DNA of 39,629 nucleotides from Enterococcus raffinosus (lineage in GTDB: Bacteria; Bacillota; Bacilli; Lactobacillales; Enterococcaceae): assembly GCF_001886185.1 (NCBI RefSeq), contig NZ_JXLA01000034.1:1-39629 (forward strand), written 5' to 3'. Position numbers and translations under genes: made by a program. Shown here piece after piece: positions 9,619 through 18,759 of the stretch. How positions within the stretch are numbered: position 1 is the stretch's first letter; each line of letters begins with the position of its first letter. The notes beneath the pieces were generated by a model. It saw nothing but the letters and a program-made list of their open reading frames with translations. It had not been told where the DNA came from and did no database searches.

Positions 9619-9647
9619 AGTATAACGCTAAAAAAATGAAACACCAA
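9619..9647 (-). promoter_or_regulatory. Predicted promoter of the dipeptidase gene
   Basis: On the minus strand, -35 TTGGTG (9642-9647), a 17-base spacer and -10 TATACT (9619-9624), just after the trpA stop. It fixes the dipeptidase start at 9585 rather than 9609. Confidence 0.6.
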
Positions 9648-9655
9648 ACGAAATC

Positions 9656-10411
9656 CTATCGGAAGATTTCCGCCAGCAATTCTCCCGTTTTTTCTGTCCC
9701 CTGCTCTTCTAAGGAACGAACGATTTTCGAGCCGATGACTACCCCATCACAGACCTGTTGAAATTTTTTCACTTGTTCACTGGTTGAAATACCAAAGCCC
9801 GCCAAAACCGGAATATCACTGACGGCTTTGACTTTCGCTAAGTGCTCCATTAAATCGGTCCTGAACTGTTGATCGGTTCCGGTAATTCCATTGACCGTTA
9901 CCGCATAAATGAAGCCCTCCGCCTCTGCGGCTAATTGCTCGATCCTTTCTGTTGGACTTGTCAATGAAATCAAGGTTAACAATGCCATGTCGCCTAAATC
10001 TGGTGTCACCAATTCTTGATGCTCATAAGGCAGATCAGGAATAATAAAGCCTTGAACATCGGTTCCCTCTAAATCCTCCACCAATTCCTTGATACCATAA
10101 TGGAAAAAGGAATTGCTGTAACCCATTAATATCAACGGTGCTCCCGAACGAATTTCCTGCAGTTTCTCAACTAATTTCTTTAGTGTCACCTGCTGAGCGA
10201 AGGCACGTAATCCGGCCGCTTGAATCGTTGGACCGTCAGCAACCGGATCAGAGAAGGGAACGCCTAACTCAATCGCTGCCGCGCCCTGCTCCACCAGCAT
10301 CGCGATTTCTTCCTCTAATTTGTCCAATCCTTGTGCACCAGCCATGATATAGGGCACAAATAATTTTTCAGTCTCCGCTCTGCTTTTTAATGTTTCTGTT
10401 AATGGTTTCAT
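9656..10411 (-). CDS. trpA: Tryptophan synthase alpha subunit
   Basis: 251 residues. TIM-barrel enzyme that cleaves indole-3-glycerol phosphate to indole and glyceraldehyde 3-phosphate; indole is channelled to TrpB. The active-site stretch [16 protein letters not shown] carries the catalytic Glu and Asp, and the phosphate-binding VLAGFGIS is present late. The ATG overlaps the trpB stop in an ATGA, so translation is coupled. It is the last gene of the trp operon. No clear terminator is seen before the dipeptidase promoter. Confidence 0.97.
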   Translation of the reverse strand: MKPLTETLKSRAETEKLFVPYIMAGAQGLDKLEEEIAMLVEQGAAAIELGVPFSDPVADGPTIQAAGLRAFAQQVTLKKLVEKLQEIRSGAPLILMGYSNSFFHYGIKELVEDLEGTDVQGFIIPDLPYEHQELVTPDLGDMALLTLISLTSPTERIEQLAAEAEGFIYAVTVNGITGTDQQFRTDLMEHLAKVKAVSDIPVLAGFGISTSEQVKKFQQVCDGVVIGSKIVRSLEEQGTEKTGELLAEIFR

Positions 10412-11601
10412 TTTGCTGCCTCCATCCGTTCTTTGATTTGTTGAACATCCTTATCGCCCCGGCCAGAAAGGTTCATGACAATAATCTGATCTTTATCCAT
10501 AGTTGGTGCAACCTTCATGACTTGCGCTAGTGCATGAGAACTCTCTAACGCTGGAATGATTCCTTCCAATCGTGAAAGATAGTGAAAGGCTTCGACGGCT
10601 TCCTCATCATTGATAGCAGCATACTCCGCACGACCAAGATCATGTAGGAAAGAATGCTCTGGTCCGATCCCTGGATAATCCAAGCCCGCCGAGATTGAAA
10701 AGGCTTCCAGAACCTGTCCATCATCGTCTTGTAAAAGGTGCATCTTCGCTCCATGTAAAATGCCGATACTCCCCTTATTAATAGAAGCCGCATGTTCCTC
10801 GGTATCCAGTCCATGCCCTGAAGCTTCAACCCCCATCAAACGAACCTCTTCATCTTCAATAAACGGGTAAAACATGCCCATCGCATTACTTCCGCCGCCC
10901 ACACAAGCCATCACCAAATCAGGCAGACGTCCTTCTGCCTCCAAAATCTGTCTGCGGGTCTCAATCCCAATCACGCTTTGATAATCCCGAACGATCTCAG
11001 GAAAAGGATGAGGTCCTAAAACAGAACCCATCACATAATGAGTATCTTCTACTGTCGCAACCCAGTAGCGCAGCGCCTCATTCACTGCATCCTTAAGTGT
11101 CTTACTACCTGATGTAACGCTTTCCACCTTCGCACCTAACAGCTCCATTCGAAAGACATTCAAGGCTTGTCGCTTCACGTCAACCTCACCCATAAAAATC
11201 GTACATTCCATACCGAAAAGTGCGGCAGCAGTCGCAGTGGCTACCCCATGCTGGCCGGCTCCTGTTTCAGCGACCACCTTACGCTTGCCCATCTTCTTCG
11301 CCAGTAATACTTGCCCTAAAGCGTTGTTTATTTTATGTGCTCCTGTATGATTCAAGTCTTCTCTTTTTAAGTAAATCTTGGCGCCGCCTAAGTCATTGGT
11401 TAAGCGTTCAGCAAAGTAAAGCGGATTTTCCCGCCCTACGTATTGTTTTAAATAATAATCCAGCTCTTCTTGAAATTCTGGGTCTGCCTTTGAAGCCTCG
11501 TAAGTTTCTTCTAATTCTTGGACTGCATACATCAGTGTTTCGGGTACGAACTTGCCACCGTACTCCCCATAAAAACCTGCTTGATTTGGTTGTTGGTACA
11601 T
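10408..11601 (-). CDS. trpB: Tryptophan synthase beta subunit
   Basis: 397 residues, full length for TrpB. PLP enzyme that condenses indole with serine. The PLP lysine is in HTGAHKINN, the phosphate-binding loop is [12 protein letters not shown], and GKFVPETLM and KREDLNHTG are family signatures. Ribosome binding site GAGGAG. Unlike the other trp genes it is not coupled to its upstream neighbour: a 350-base spacer with a tandem repeat lies between it and trpF, and part of its ribosome binding region is included in the repeat unit. Confidence 0.97.
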   Translation of the reverse strand: MYQQPNQAGFYGEYGGKFVPETLMYAVQELEETYEASKADPEFQEELDYYLKQYVGRENPLYFAERLTNDLGGAKIYLKREDLNHTGAHKINNALGQVLLAKKMGKRKVVAETGAGQHGVATATAAALFGMECTIFMGEVDVKRQALNVFRMELLGAKVESVTSGSKTLKDAVNEALRYWVATVEDTHYVMGSVLGPHPFPEIVRDYQSVIGIETRRQILEAEGRLPDLVMACVGGGSNAMGMFYPFIEDEEVRLMGVEASGHGLDTEEHAASINKGSIGILHGAKMHLLQDDDGQVLEAFSISAGLDYPGIGPEHSFLHDLGRAEYAAINDEEAVEAFHYLSRLEGIIPALESSHALAQVMKVAPTMDKDQIIVMNLSGRGDKDVQQIKERMEAAK

Positions 11602-11610
11602 GGAATCACT

Positions 11611-11938
11611 CCTCGTTCATAATATAGTATTCATTTTTCTGTTGAAAAATGAGTCTGATTTTCTCTCCGTATATCATTCCACTAAACGTCTCTTACTCTG
11701 TTTATTTCTTGGTCTTTTTTGGATTTCGAACAATAAATACTGCAAAAAGTGGAACTGACATCCTCGTTCATAATATAGTATTCATTTTTCTGTTGAAAAA
11801 TGAGTCTGATTTTCTCTCCGTATATCATTCCACTAAACGTTTCTCACTCTATCTATTTCTTGGTCTTTTTTGGATTTCGAGCAATACATACTGGAAAAAG
11901 TGGAACTGACATCCTCGTTCATAATATGGTATTCATTT
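11611..11938. repeat. 151-bp tandem duplication between trpF and trpB, two full copies plus a short third
   Basis: Two copies (11611-11761 and 11762-11912) differ at about seven positions, mostly transitions. The first 26 bases or so of a third copy start at 11913, so the 26-base end sequence beginning CCTCGTTCAT occurs three times at exact 151-base spacing. Each unit has a short hairpin (CATTTTTC-TGTT-GAAAAATG) and a long-range inverted pair, CATTCCACT and AGTGGAACTG. Both match elements at 3.5 and 18.8 kb. The copy nearest trpB supplies part of its ribosome binding region. Because 151 is not a multiple of three and no frame is conserved, the unit is not coding. Confidence 0.9.
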
Positions 11939-11952
11939 ATACTTTTCATAGA

Positions 11953-12558
11953 TCATTTTTGCTGTTCATCGGCTATTTTTACCGCTTGACAAAAGGCTTG
12001 AATTTTCGCCAAGTCCTTTTCACCAGCGGTTTCCACACCACTAGAAACATCTACGACTTGGGGCTGGAAAAAGCGGATCGCTTCACCAACATTTTCCGAA
12101 TTCAAACCACCGGCTAGCCAGAGCTTTTCTTTGGGAAGATGTCGCTGATCAACCAAATGCCAATCAAAGGTTTGCCCATTTCCACCCATCAGCTTAGCTG
12201 GTGGTGCATCTAGTAAAAGATGGGGGTATTGGTAAAAATAGAAGGAATCCTGATCCTTGATACTGAAGGCTCGAATGATCGGTCGGGAAAGCTCAGTTAG
12301 TTCGGTTTTTCCATGAATTTGAATCAGATCCAGTCCAGCAGTCTCGATAATTTCCTCCACCTCTTCTCGTGTCGGTGAAACGAAAACCCCTACCCTTTTA
12401 ATTTCCTCTGGCAAATTCTTAGTCAGCTCGCTGACCTTTTCTGGCCTCACTCTTCGTGGACTTTCTGCAAAGACAAAGCCAAGATACGCTGCCCCAGCTG
12501 TTACCGCCGCTTCAATTGCTGAAGAATTCTTTAGTCCGCAGATTTTGATTTGCGTCAT
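11953..12558 (-). CDS. trpF: Phosphoribosylanthranilate isomerase
   Basis: 201 residues, usual length. It opens with IKICGLKN, carrying the catalytic Cys, and has the catalytic Asp in LLDAPPAKLMGGNGQTFDW and the phosphate-binding stretches WLAGGLNSENV and VDVSSGVE. It converts N-(5-phosphoribosyl)anthranilate to CdRP. The start overlaps the trpC stop (ATGA). Confidence 0.96.
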   Translation of the reverse strand: MTQIKICGLKNSSAIEAAVTAGAAYLGFVFAESPRRVRPEKVSELTKNLPEEIKRVGVFVSPTREEVEEIIETAGLDLIQIHGKTELTELSRPIIRAFSIKDQDSFYFYQYPHLLLDAPPAKLMGGNGQTFDWHLVDQRHLPKEKLWLAGGLNSENVGEAIRFFQPQVVDVSSGVETAGEKDLAKIQAFCQAVKIADEQQK

Positions 12559-13313
12559 GCTCGTTTCACCTTCAGCTCATGGATCTTCTCTGTAGGACTC
12601 TGTGCTCGCATTAAGGTTTCACCTACTAGGATACCGTGAAAGTTTGCCTTCACCTTCGCTACATCCTCGCCTGTTTTAAAGCCAGACTCGCTGATGTAGA
12701 CTGTTTCTCCTTCAGGCTGCGCCAAAGCGACACTCGTATGAAGAGAGACATTGAAGGTTTTCAAATTACGATTATTGACACCAATAATTTTTGCGCCAAT
12801 CGCCTGAGCTTGAGTCAACTCTTCGCCATCATGAACCTCTATAAGAACCTCTAATCCTCGTGCTTCAGCCGCCTGATACAGCTCAGCTAGTCTTTTCGCT
12901 GACAATGCCGCCACAATCAAAAGAACAATACTGGCTCCAGCTTTTTTCGCTCGATCCAGCTGCCGTTCATCAATGATGAAATCCTTACATAAAAGCGGAA
13001 CCTCTACCATTTGAGAAACTGCCGCCAAATCATTGATTCTTCCCTTAAAGAAAACTGGATCGGTCAAGACGGAAATCGCACTAACACCCGCTTTTTCGTA
13101 TTCCTGCGCCTGTTTCAAGATATCCACCCCTTCATTGATCGCTCCTTTTGAAGGTGAGGCGCGCTTGATTTCTCCGATTACATGCATTTTCTCTGGATTT
13201 TCTTTGACCATTTGATAAAAAGAAGGCCGCTGCTTCGCCGGTACCTCTTGTACCGCTGTTAAATTTTCGACCTCGCGTTCTTTCTCAAGCAAAATCGTTG
13301 TTAAAAAGTCCAA
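12555..13313 (-). CDS. trpC: Indole-3-glycerol phosphate synthase
   Basis: 252 residues. It starts at a TTG directly after the trpD stop codon, with AGGAGGTG six bases upstream, which makes the non-ATG start convincing. Family motifs: EIKRASPSKG with the catalytic Lys, PLLCKDFIIDE, VNNRNLKTF, SESGF and ILVGETLM. It closes the indole ring from CdRP. Coupled to trpF downstream. Confidence 0.96.
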   Translation of the reverse strand: MDFLTTILLEKEREVENLTAVQEVPAKQRPSFYQMVKENPEKMHVIGEIKRASPSKGAINEGVDILKQAQEYEKAGVSAISVLTDPVFFKGRINDLAAVSQMVEVPLLCKDFIIDERQLDRAKKAGASIVLLIVAALSAKRLAELYQAAEARGLEVLIEVHDGEELTQAQAIGAKIIGVNNRNLKTFNVSLHTSVALAQPEGETVYISESGFKTGEDVAKVKANFHGILVGETLMRAQSPTEKIHELKVKRA

Positions 13314-14327
13314 TTATGCCACCTCCTGTTGTTTTTCAATTAATTGCTGCAGCCGATCATAGGCTGCGCCGGAAAGAATGGACTGTTCTGCTTCAGTGAT
13401 CCCGTCAGCGAGTGTTTTTACTCGTCCGCTAGCGTAAAATCCTAAACCAGCATTCAACAAGACTGTCTCATAATAGGCCGATGGGGTGCCTTGCAAAACA
13501 GATAATAAAATTTCCTTATTTTTTTCAGCAGAGCCACCAACAATCCCGCTTAAAGGTACCCTTTTGAAGTCAACCTCTTCTGGATCAAAGGTAAATTCTT
13601 CCACAGCACCATCTCGATACAACGCGCAATGCGTAGTGCCCGCTAAATTCGCCTCATCCATTCCACCATGGCCATGAACAACGATTGCTCGTTTTCTGCC
13701 TAGTTGTCCTAGTGTTTTCGCGGTCTCTACTAACGAATCTCCTGCATAGGTTCCCATCAATTGATGATCCAACGGATAAGGATTAATAATCGGTCCTAAC
13801 AAATTAAAAATTGTCGGTGTCGCTAGTTCTTTACGAATATTCATGACCGCACCCATTGCCGGATGCAAAGTCGGTGCGAACAAAAAGGCGATGCCTGCTT
13901 CCTTCAGCAAGTAATCAATCTTACCTGGACTAACAGTCAATGAAAGACCCAACGCTTCCAGCACATCGGCACTGCCGGATTTACTAGAGATACTGCGGTT
14001 GCCATGTTTAGCCATCGGGATTCCGCCACCGGCTAAAACAAAGGCCGCGGTAGTGCTGATATTGAAGCTTTGCGAATGATCGCCGCCAGTCCCGCAATTG
14101 TCCATTACACCGGCTGGTGCCGTCAGCATCGGTGTGCCTTTCCCCTGCATCACCTGCGCTAGTCCAGTGAGTTCCGCCGCGGCCACACCTTTGACCTTCA
14201 GCCCTACCAGCAAACCGCTGATTTGACTGTCGGTTAATTGCTGATCAAAGATCGCCTTGCCTACCTGCCGCATTTCTGTAATTGTCAAATCGTTGCCACG
14301 ATAAACTTTTTCAAATAATTCCTGCAT
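13314..14327 (-). CDS. trpD: Anthranilate phosphoribosyltransferase
   Basis: 337 residues. Glycine-rich PRPP-binding motif CGTGGD followed by SFNISTTAAFVLA, then KHGNRSISSKSGSADVLEALG and the metal-binding DE pair in the GGMDEANLAG segment. It transfers the phosphoribosyl group to anthranilate. The ATG directly follows the trpG stop codon, so translation is probably coupled. Confidence 0.96.
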   Translation of the reverse strand: MQELFEKVYRGNDLTITEMRQVGKAIFDQQLTDSQISGLLVGLKVKGVAAAELTGLAQVMQGKGTPMLTAPAGVMDNCGTGGDHSQSFNISTTAAFVLAGGGIPMAKHGNRSISSKSGSADVLEALGLSLTVSPGKIDYLLKEAGIAFLFAPTLHPAMGAVMNIRKELATPTIFNLLGPIINPYPLDHQLMGTYAGDSLVETAKTLGQLGRKRAIVVHGHGGMDEANLAGTTHCALYRDGAVEEFTFDPEEVDFKRVPLSGIVGGSAEKNKEILLSVLQGTPSAYYETVLLNAGLGFYASGRVKTLADGITEAEQSILSGAAYDRLQQLIEKQQEVA

Positions 14328-14858
14328 TTAAATCCCTGCTTTCTGTAAAAATTGATTGAGATAGCTGGCACCGTCTTCCGTACCGATGGATTCCGGATGA
14401 AACTGTAAACCAAAGACGGGATACCGCTTGTGACGTACCGCCATGATACAGTCCTCCGCCTCATATGTGACTTCTAGATCTTCTGGAAGTCTCTCAGGGT
14501 CAATCATCAGCGAATGGTATCGCATGACCTGACGGTTTCGCATTCCTTCAAGATTCGACTGTTTTCCATGCATGATCTTCGGCGCTTGGATAATTCTCCC
14601 ACCAAAAACTTCACCAATTGCCTGATGACCTAGACAAATGCCTAAAATTGGCTTCCTGCGATAAAATCGACGGATCAGCATTTCGATGTTTCCCGCCTCC
14701 GCCGGTCGCCCTGGTCCTGGTGAAAGAACAATCGCTTCTGCCTCCTCTGCCACTGAAAATAATTCTGGATCATCATTTCTTAAAATCCTGAGATTTTCTG
14801 GTAAGAGCTGAACCAGATTATAGGTAAATGAATCATAGTTATCGACGAGTAAAATCAT
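14328..14858 (-). CDS. trpG: Anthranilate synthase glutamine amidotransferase subunit
   Basis: 176 residues, slightly short for the family because the region after NLVQLLPE is trimmed. Class I amidotransferase with nucleophile Cys75 in GICLGHQ and the His-Glu pair in QFHPES, so the catalytic triad is complete. It supplies ammonia to TrpE; similar subunits also serve PabB in folate synthesis, which may explain its preservation next to a broken trpE. The start overlaps the trpE stop (ATGA). Confidence 0.95.
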   Translation of the reverse strand: MILLVDNYDSFTYNLVQLLPENLRILRNDDPELFSVAEEAEAIVLSPGPGRPAEAGNIEMLIRRFYRRKPILGICLGHQAIGEVFGGRIIQAPKIMHGKQSNLEGMRNRQVMRYHSLMIDPERLPEDLEVTYEAEDCIMAVRHKRYPVFGLQFHPESIGTEDGASYLNQFLQKAGI

Positions 14859-16194
14859 TGTCCCACCTCCATTAATGCTTTCGCTTTTTGCAACGTTTCT
14901 AAATATTCACTTGTTGGGTCTGAATCGTAAACAATGCCCGCTCCAGCCTGCACATGGGCTTTTTTATCTTTGACCACCATCGTGCGAATCGCGATAGCAA
15001 AATCAGCTTGATCATTATGCCCTAAAAAGCCTACTGCTCCGGCGTAAATCGAACTTCCCACTGATAAATTCGAGTCATCGCACGAATTTTCGGGGCTCCG
15101 CTGACAGTTCCAGCGGGCAGAGTCGCCTTTAGTGCATCCATCGCCGTGTGCTCTGTTTTTAACTTACCCGTCACCACTGAAACAAGATGCATCACAAACC
15201 GATAACGTTCGATTGTTAAATAGGTCGGAACTGTTACGCTCCCTCGCACAGCAACTTTGCCTAAATCGTTGCAGCCAAGGTCTACTAACATGCGATGTTC
15301 CGCGACCTCTTTCGGATCGTTTTGCAGTTCTTCGGCTAGTGCCGCGTCTTCCTCCTGAGTCGCTCCACGTTTTCTCGTTCCGGCAATTGGATTTGTCGTA
15401 ACCAGTTCTCCTTCGACGGTTACCAAGCTCTCTGGCGAGCTGCCGATAACTTGAACGTCTGGAAAATCTAGAAAATATAGATACGCGGAAGGATTCGACG
15501 CTCGCAACTGACAATAGAAACTGAATGGCTCCACTGGGAAATCGGCCGTTAATCGTTGAGAGGGAACCACTTGAAACAAATCTCCTTCGATGATTTTTTC
15601 CTTCGCCTGTTTGACCGTCGCTTCAAACTCTTGTTGGGAACAATTACTTCTGAACTTCAACGGAGATATTTTCTGCTTTGGAACAACAACTTCCTTTTCT
15701 AACTTGCGCGTTAATTCTGCCATTCGTTTATCCAATTGCTCTTCCGTATCTTTACTGTAAGTATTTCCGACAACCAAGGTGCAGCTAGCTTTCTTCTTGT
15801 CATAAATCACATACGACTCATAGAGGTAAAATTGCAGATCGGGGACATTTAATTCATCCTTTGGAATCTCTCCAATGGTTTCATAACAAGCTGCCACATC
15901 ATAGCCGACATAGCCTAGTGCACCCCCTTGAAAGAGCAAGTCTGACTGCTCCAGTTCCTCCTTCAGAACATATTTTCCTAACTCCTTTAACGGATCCGTA
16001 CAGGGATAGCTGTCTTCGCCATTTTGGAATTCACCCTTTTGAAACGTTAAACGCCTGACGGGATCGAAAGCGATAATGGCATAATCCTGCGTGTCAGATT
16101 TTCGCTCAAATAAACAGGTCCCTCGACCCTTTAAACGTGAATAAATCGTCACTGGATTCAAATCCTTATCCGATAACTCTTTTATTTTCTTCAT
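14855..16194 (-). pseudogene. trpE: trpE, anthranilate synthase component I, disrupted by a frameshift
   Basis: The 5' part (16194 down to about 15060) encodes a normal TrpE body through GTVSGAPKIRAMTRIYQ, then runs into an early stop in the frame reading WEVRFTPEQ. The conserved C-terminus (IYAGAVGFLGHND to the end at 14855) continues in another frame from about 15050. In other TrpE proteins about five residues (pattern E-P-x-x-R-G-I-Y-x-G) sit between the Glu and the Ile-Tyr, but only five bases are present here. The simplest explanation is a net loss of about ten bases. The C-terminal fragment has a possible GTG start at 15061, but half of the chorismate-binding core would be missing from each piece. 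Unless this is a sequencing error, the strain cannot make anthranilate by this enzyme. Confidence 0.88.
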
Positions 16195-16235
16195 TATTTA
16201 TCTCCTTTACTTGTCAGATTTTCTCAAAAAACGCA

Positions 16236-16480
16236 GAAAAGCCCCCAAACCAAATGACTTTGGTTTGAGGGCGCAAATAGCACGGTACCACCTCTTTTTA
16301 CTGTACAAAACAGCAACTCTAATCGTCCAACAACGATCGTACTCTGTAACGGGAGCTCCCGTCGTTCCCTACTATGATTCAAGAACGCTCCAACAAGTCC
16401 ATTCACTAGGGAGAAAATGTTTCTTCTCATCAACTGAAACTTTCTGTGATTTTCTCTTTCCTAGCTACTTCTCTTGTTTA
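16236..16480 (-). promoter_or_regulatory. T-box riboswitch 2 (gene-proximal), tryptophan specific
   Basis: The minus strand carries AGGTGGTACCGTG (about 16281-16294), the conserved T-box that pairs with the tRNA acceptor end, then the terminator. The Stem I 3' strand reads GTGAATGGACTTG; its TGG at the expected specifier position followed by A marks tRNA-Trp. The T-box TGGT variable base pairs with a G discriminator, as in bacterial tRNA-Trp. Uncharged tRNA-Trp should promote readthrough into trpE. Confidence 0.9.
16237..16272 (-). terminator. Attenuator terminator of the gene-proximal trp T-box
   Basis: Stem GCCCCCAAACCAAA / TTTGGTTTGAGGGC with a 4-base loop, followed by T residues on the minus strand. 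It lies between the T-box and the trpE start. Confidence 0.9.
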
Positions 16481-16527
16481 TGATTTGGTTTTAATTGGTT
16501 CTAAAAAACTCTACCCTTTGAGAACAC

Positions 16528-16566
16528 AAAAAGCCCCCAAGTCGAAATAAACTCGACTTGAGGGCG
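16528..16566 (-). terminator. Attenuator terminator of the promoter-proximal trp T-box
   Basis: Stem GCCCCCAAGTCGA / TCGACTTGAGGGC followed on the minus strand by five T residues. Confidence 0.9.
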
Positions 16567-16790
16567 GAAAATCCACGGTGCCACCTCAATGGTATGCCAA
16601 ACAAGGCATTTCTCATTCAGTCGTCCAACAACGACCTTACTCTGTATCGGGAGTTCCCGGAAGTTCCTACTAGGTTTCAAAACTTCGTCCAAAAGTCCAT
16701 TCGCATAATAATCCTTACTGATTCACAGCACCATCAGCTCTCTGAAAAGGCTCATTTATGTTACTTCTCTTTTGTAAGACACTTATTTTT
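16528..16790 (-). promoter_or_regulatory. T-box riboswitch 1 (promoter-proximal), tryptophan specific
   Basis: A second complete T-box leader upstream of the first. T-box GAGGTGGCACCGTGG at about 16573-16587; Stem I 3' strand GCGAATGGACTTTTGG with the same TGG specifier; its TGGC again pairs with a G discriminator base. The two leaders are diverged in sequence but have the same order of parts, so transcripts must pass two tRNA-Trp checkpoints before trpE. Confidence 0.9.
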
Positions 16791-16794
16791 TTGA

Positions 16795-16823
16795 ATACTA
16801 CTCGCTTTGCTTCTACTTGTCAA
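16795..16823 (-). promoter_or_regulatory. trp operon promoter
   Basis: Minus strand -35 TTGACA (16818-16823), a 17-base spacer and -10 TAGTAT (16795-16800). The transcript would start near 16788 and carry a leader of about 590 bases with both T-boxes. Confidence 0.85.
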
Positions 16824-16914
16824 TACTTTTTGACTAAAAAAGTGTTTTTCGAGTCCGTTTGACTGTGCCTAAAACAAATTAATTGCTAAAATAAGGACAT
16901 TGGAGGCGAAATCA

Positions 16915-17874
16915 TTGAAAAAAATTATTTCCAGGCTAACGAACTGGCTGCGCCATTTTTTAACAGGCTCTTTTTACAATCGGAAAAACGTTTGGCAAGC
17001 TTTTCCAGCATTTTTCGATGCCGCCGCCGAGAAAACGTATCGCGTTCCTGGTTTAAAAAAAGCCCGAACATTAAATCAAAATCACGAATCAGTGGATTGC
17101 CCCTCCATGACGCCGCAGGGGATGACGTTAACGGAAAACTATCTGCTTATCTCCGCTTATTGCTATGATCATCGCCACCATTCAGTCATCTATGTCTTGG
17201 ATCGACAGACGGGAATCCACCTTAAGACCATTCCTCTACCGGACTTGCCCCATGCTGGCGGCCTTGCCTACGATCCGATTCACAAAAAAATCTGGATCAG
17301 CAATACTGCTGGAAAACATGCAGCTGTGGCCACGATTCATTTAGAAGACATCGATAACTATAACGAGCTTAATGGACCCATTGCCTATCGAGAGAAAGTT
17401 GCCATAAAGGAACTGCCGCGGGCCTCAGCGATTACCTATGATCATGGGTATCTGGTCGTTGCGCTGTTTTCCTTAAAAACCTTTGGTCAAGTGGTCTGCT
17501 ATCCAATCGATGAAGACGGCGCGTTGGCAAATCCAACGAAAAAAACATTGGTCGAGTCACCCTATGGAGCACTAGCGATCCCTCAGAAGATTCAAGGCGT
17601 AACTTTTTATAAAAAGTATTTACTGCTTTCTCAATCCTGGGGCAAGCAGCCGGGACAAATTTTTATTTTCGATATTCAGCAAACAACAGACTTCTCCGAC
17701 CCTAGTCAGGCCGTTAAAATCATTGATACGCCACCCTATTTGGAACAAATCTATGTTGAGGACGATCAGCTCTATACTCTTTTTGAAAGCGGATCCTCTG
17801 CTTATCGCAAGAAAACAACCTTAGTCATGAAGGATATTTTCCAATTGGATATAGAAAAATTGCTTGATATTTAA
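16915..17874 (+). CDS. Secreted or membrane-associated beta-propeller-like protein of unknown function
   Basis: 319 residues from a TTG at 16915, chosen because GGAGG lies eight bases upstream; the earlier TTG at 16900 overlaps that site. The basic N-terminus with only a weak hydrophobic stretch (LTNWLRHFLTGSF) makes export uncertain. The body shows repeating strands typical of YncE or SMP-30-like propellers (MTLTENYLLISAYCYD, VIYVLDRQTGIHLKTIPLPD, GGLAYDPIHKKIWISNTAGK, AITYDHGYLVVALF). No catalytic motif was recognised. It is divergent from the trp operon, with starts about 100 bases from the trp promoter, and ends at a shared terminator facing the nitroreductase-like gene. Confidence 0.7.
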   Translation: MKKIISRLTNWLRHFLTGSFYNRKNVWQAFPAFFDAAAEKTYRVPGLKKARTLNQNHESVDCPSMTPQGMTLTENYLLISAYCYDHRHHSVIYVLDRQTGIHLKTIPLPDLPHAGGLAYDPIHKKIWISNTAGKHAAVATIHLEDIDNYNELNGPIAYREKVAIKELPRASAITYDHGYLVVALFSLKTFGQVVCYPIDEDGALANPTKKTLVESPYGALAIPQKIQGVTFYKKYLLLSQSWGKQPGQIFIFDIQQTTDFSDPSQAVKIIDTPPYLEQIYVEDDQLYTLFESGSSAYRKKTTLVMKDIFQLDIEKLLDI

Positions 17875-17914
17875 AAACTTGCCAACCTCAATAAGGATTG
17901 GCAAGTTTTTTTAC
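17873..17914. terminator. Bidirectional terminator between convergent genes
   Basis: Stem AACTTGCCAA / TTGGCAAGTT with T runs on both sides, placed between the stops of the propeller-like gene (+) and the nitroreductase-like gene (-). Confidence 0.85.
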
Positions 17915-18624
17915 TTCACAGTTCCAACAAAGAGTGCCCCATCTGGTGCAGCTGGCGCTCCTTTACTAATAAGAAATTCAAAGGGTTTTCCACTTTTTTC
18001 AGTCGCTACTGCTAAGTGACAAAGAGCGATACCAACATCCAGATCTGTCAGCTTATACATCATGCCCGGCAGACCATTGATTTTTTTCTGGCGATAAACA
18101 AAGATCGCCCCATTTCTTGCGATAAAATACCACGGCTGACCATTCAAACCAGAAGGCGCCAAGCGTGCCGCTTCGAGGCGCTCGTCTTTTCCCTCAGAAA
18201 TTTCCTTCAACGATTTGCGATCAAAATCCTTTAGTGTTCTCTTTTCCGTCTTCTCTGGCTCCCCAAAAGCCATCCCAATAATGAAATTCGGATCAGAAGA
18301 CTTTGGTTTGATCATACCAACCCAGCGAGACGCTAATCCTTGAGCGAAAAGAAAGAGATCAACATGCTGAAACAAATAACCGGCACAGGTATTTCTTAAG
18401 GGTTGTTCTTCCCCGTATATCAAGAAATAATGGGGTGCTTTCGGCACACCCATTCCTTTAATTTCTTCTGGACCAACCAATTTATATGTGATCTTTGCGT
18501 CAGGTAATAGTGGTTTAACGGTTTCAATAAAGGCTTTGATTTCATCTAATTTTTCTTCAGACAACGGCGATGAGGCAAAATTACGAGTAGATTTTCTAGT
18601 AAATATACTTGAATAAAGATCCAT
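17911..18624 (-). CDS. Putative nitroreductase-fold oxidoreductase
   Basis: 237 residues. It begins with FTRKSTRNF, the FMN-phosphate-binding opening of the nitroreductase fold, and later has the second family feature EAARLAPSGLNGQPWYF and a hydrophobic C-terminal helix region. This matches the subgroup of putative TM-type nitroreductases, FMN-dependent NAD(P)H oxidoreductases of mostly unknown substrate. Ribosome binding site AAGGAGGT six bases upstream. Single-gene transcript. The substrate cannot be inferred. Confidence 0.8.
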   Translation of the reverse strand: MDLYSSIFTRKSTRNFASSPLSEEKLDEIKAFIETVKPLLPDAKITYKLVGPEEIKGMGVPKAPHYFLIYGEEQPLRNTCAGYLFQHVDLFLFAQGLASRWVGMIKPKSSDPNFIIGMAFGEPEKTEKRTLKDFDRKSLKEISEGKDERLEAARLAPSGLNGQPWYFIARNGAIFVYRQKKINGLPGMMYKLTDLDVGIALCHLAVATEKSGKPFEFLISKGAPAAPDGALFVGTVK

Positions 18625-18759
18625 ACAGCTACCTCCTTAAAATGAGTCTATCCTACATCCAACTATATGATTCTTTCTGTCGATTCGCAAGAGAACAAGT
18701 TCAATAGAATGGCGAGATTTTGTTAATCAGAACATTTATTAATAGGAGTAAACAAAGTC

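Noticed and set aside
11649-12117. Plus-strand reading frames of 86 and 105 residues across the trpF-trpB spacer
   Set aside because: They run through the 151-bp repeat in different frames (151 is not a multiple of three), lack ribosome binding sites and run antisense to trpF. They are by-products of the repeat.
15164-15514. 116-residue reading frame overlapping trpE
   Set aside because: An alternative frame inside the conserved trpE coding region, with biased Arg/Ser composition and no ribosome binding site.
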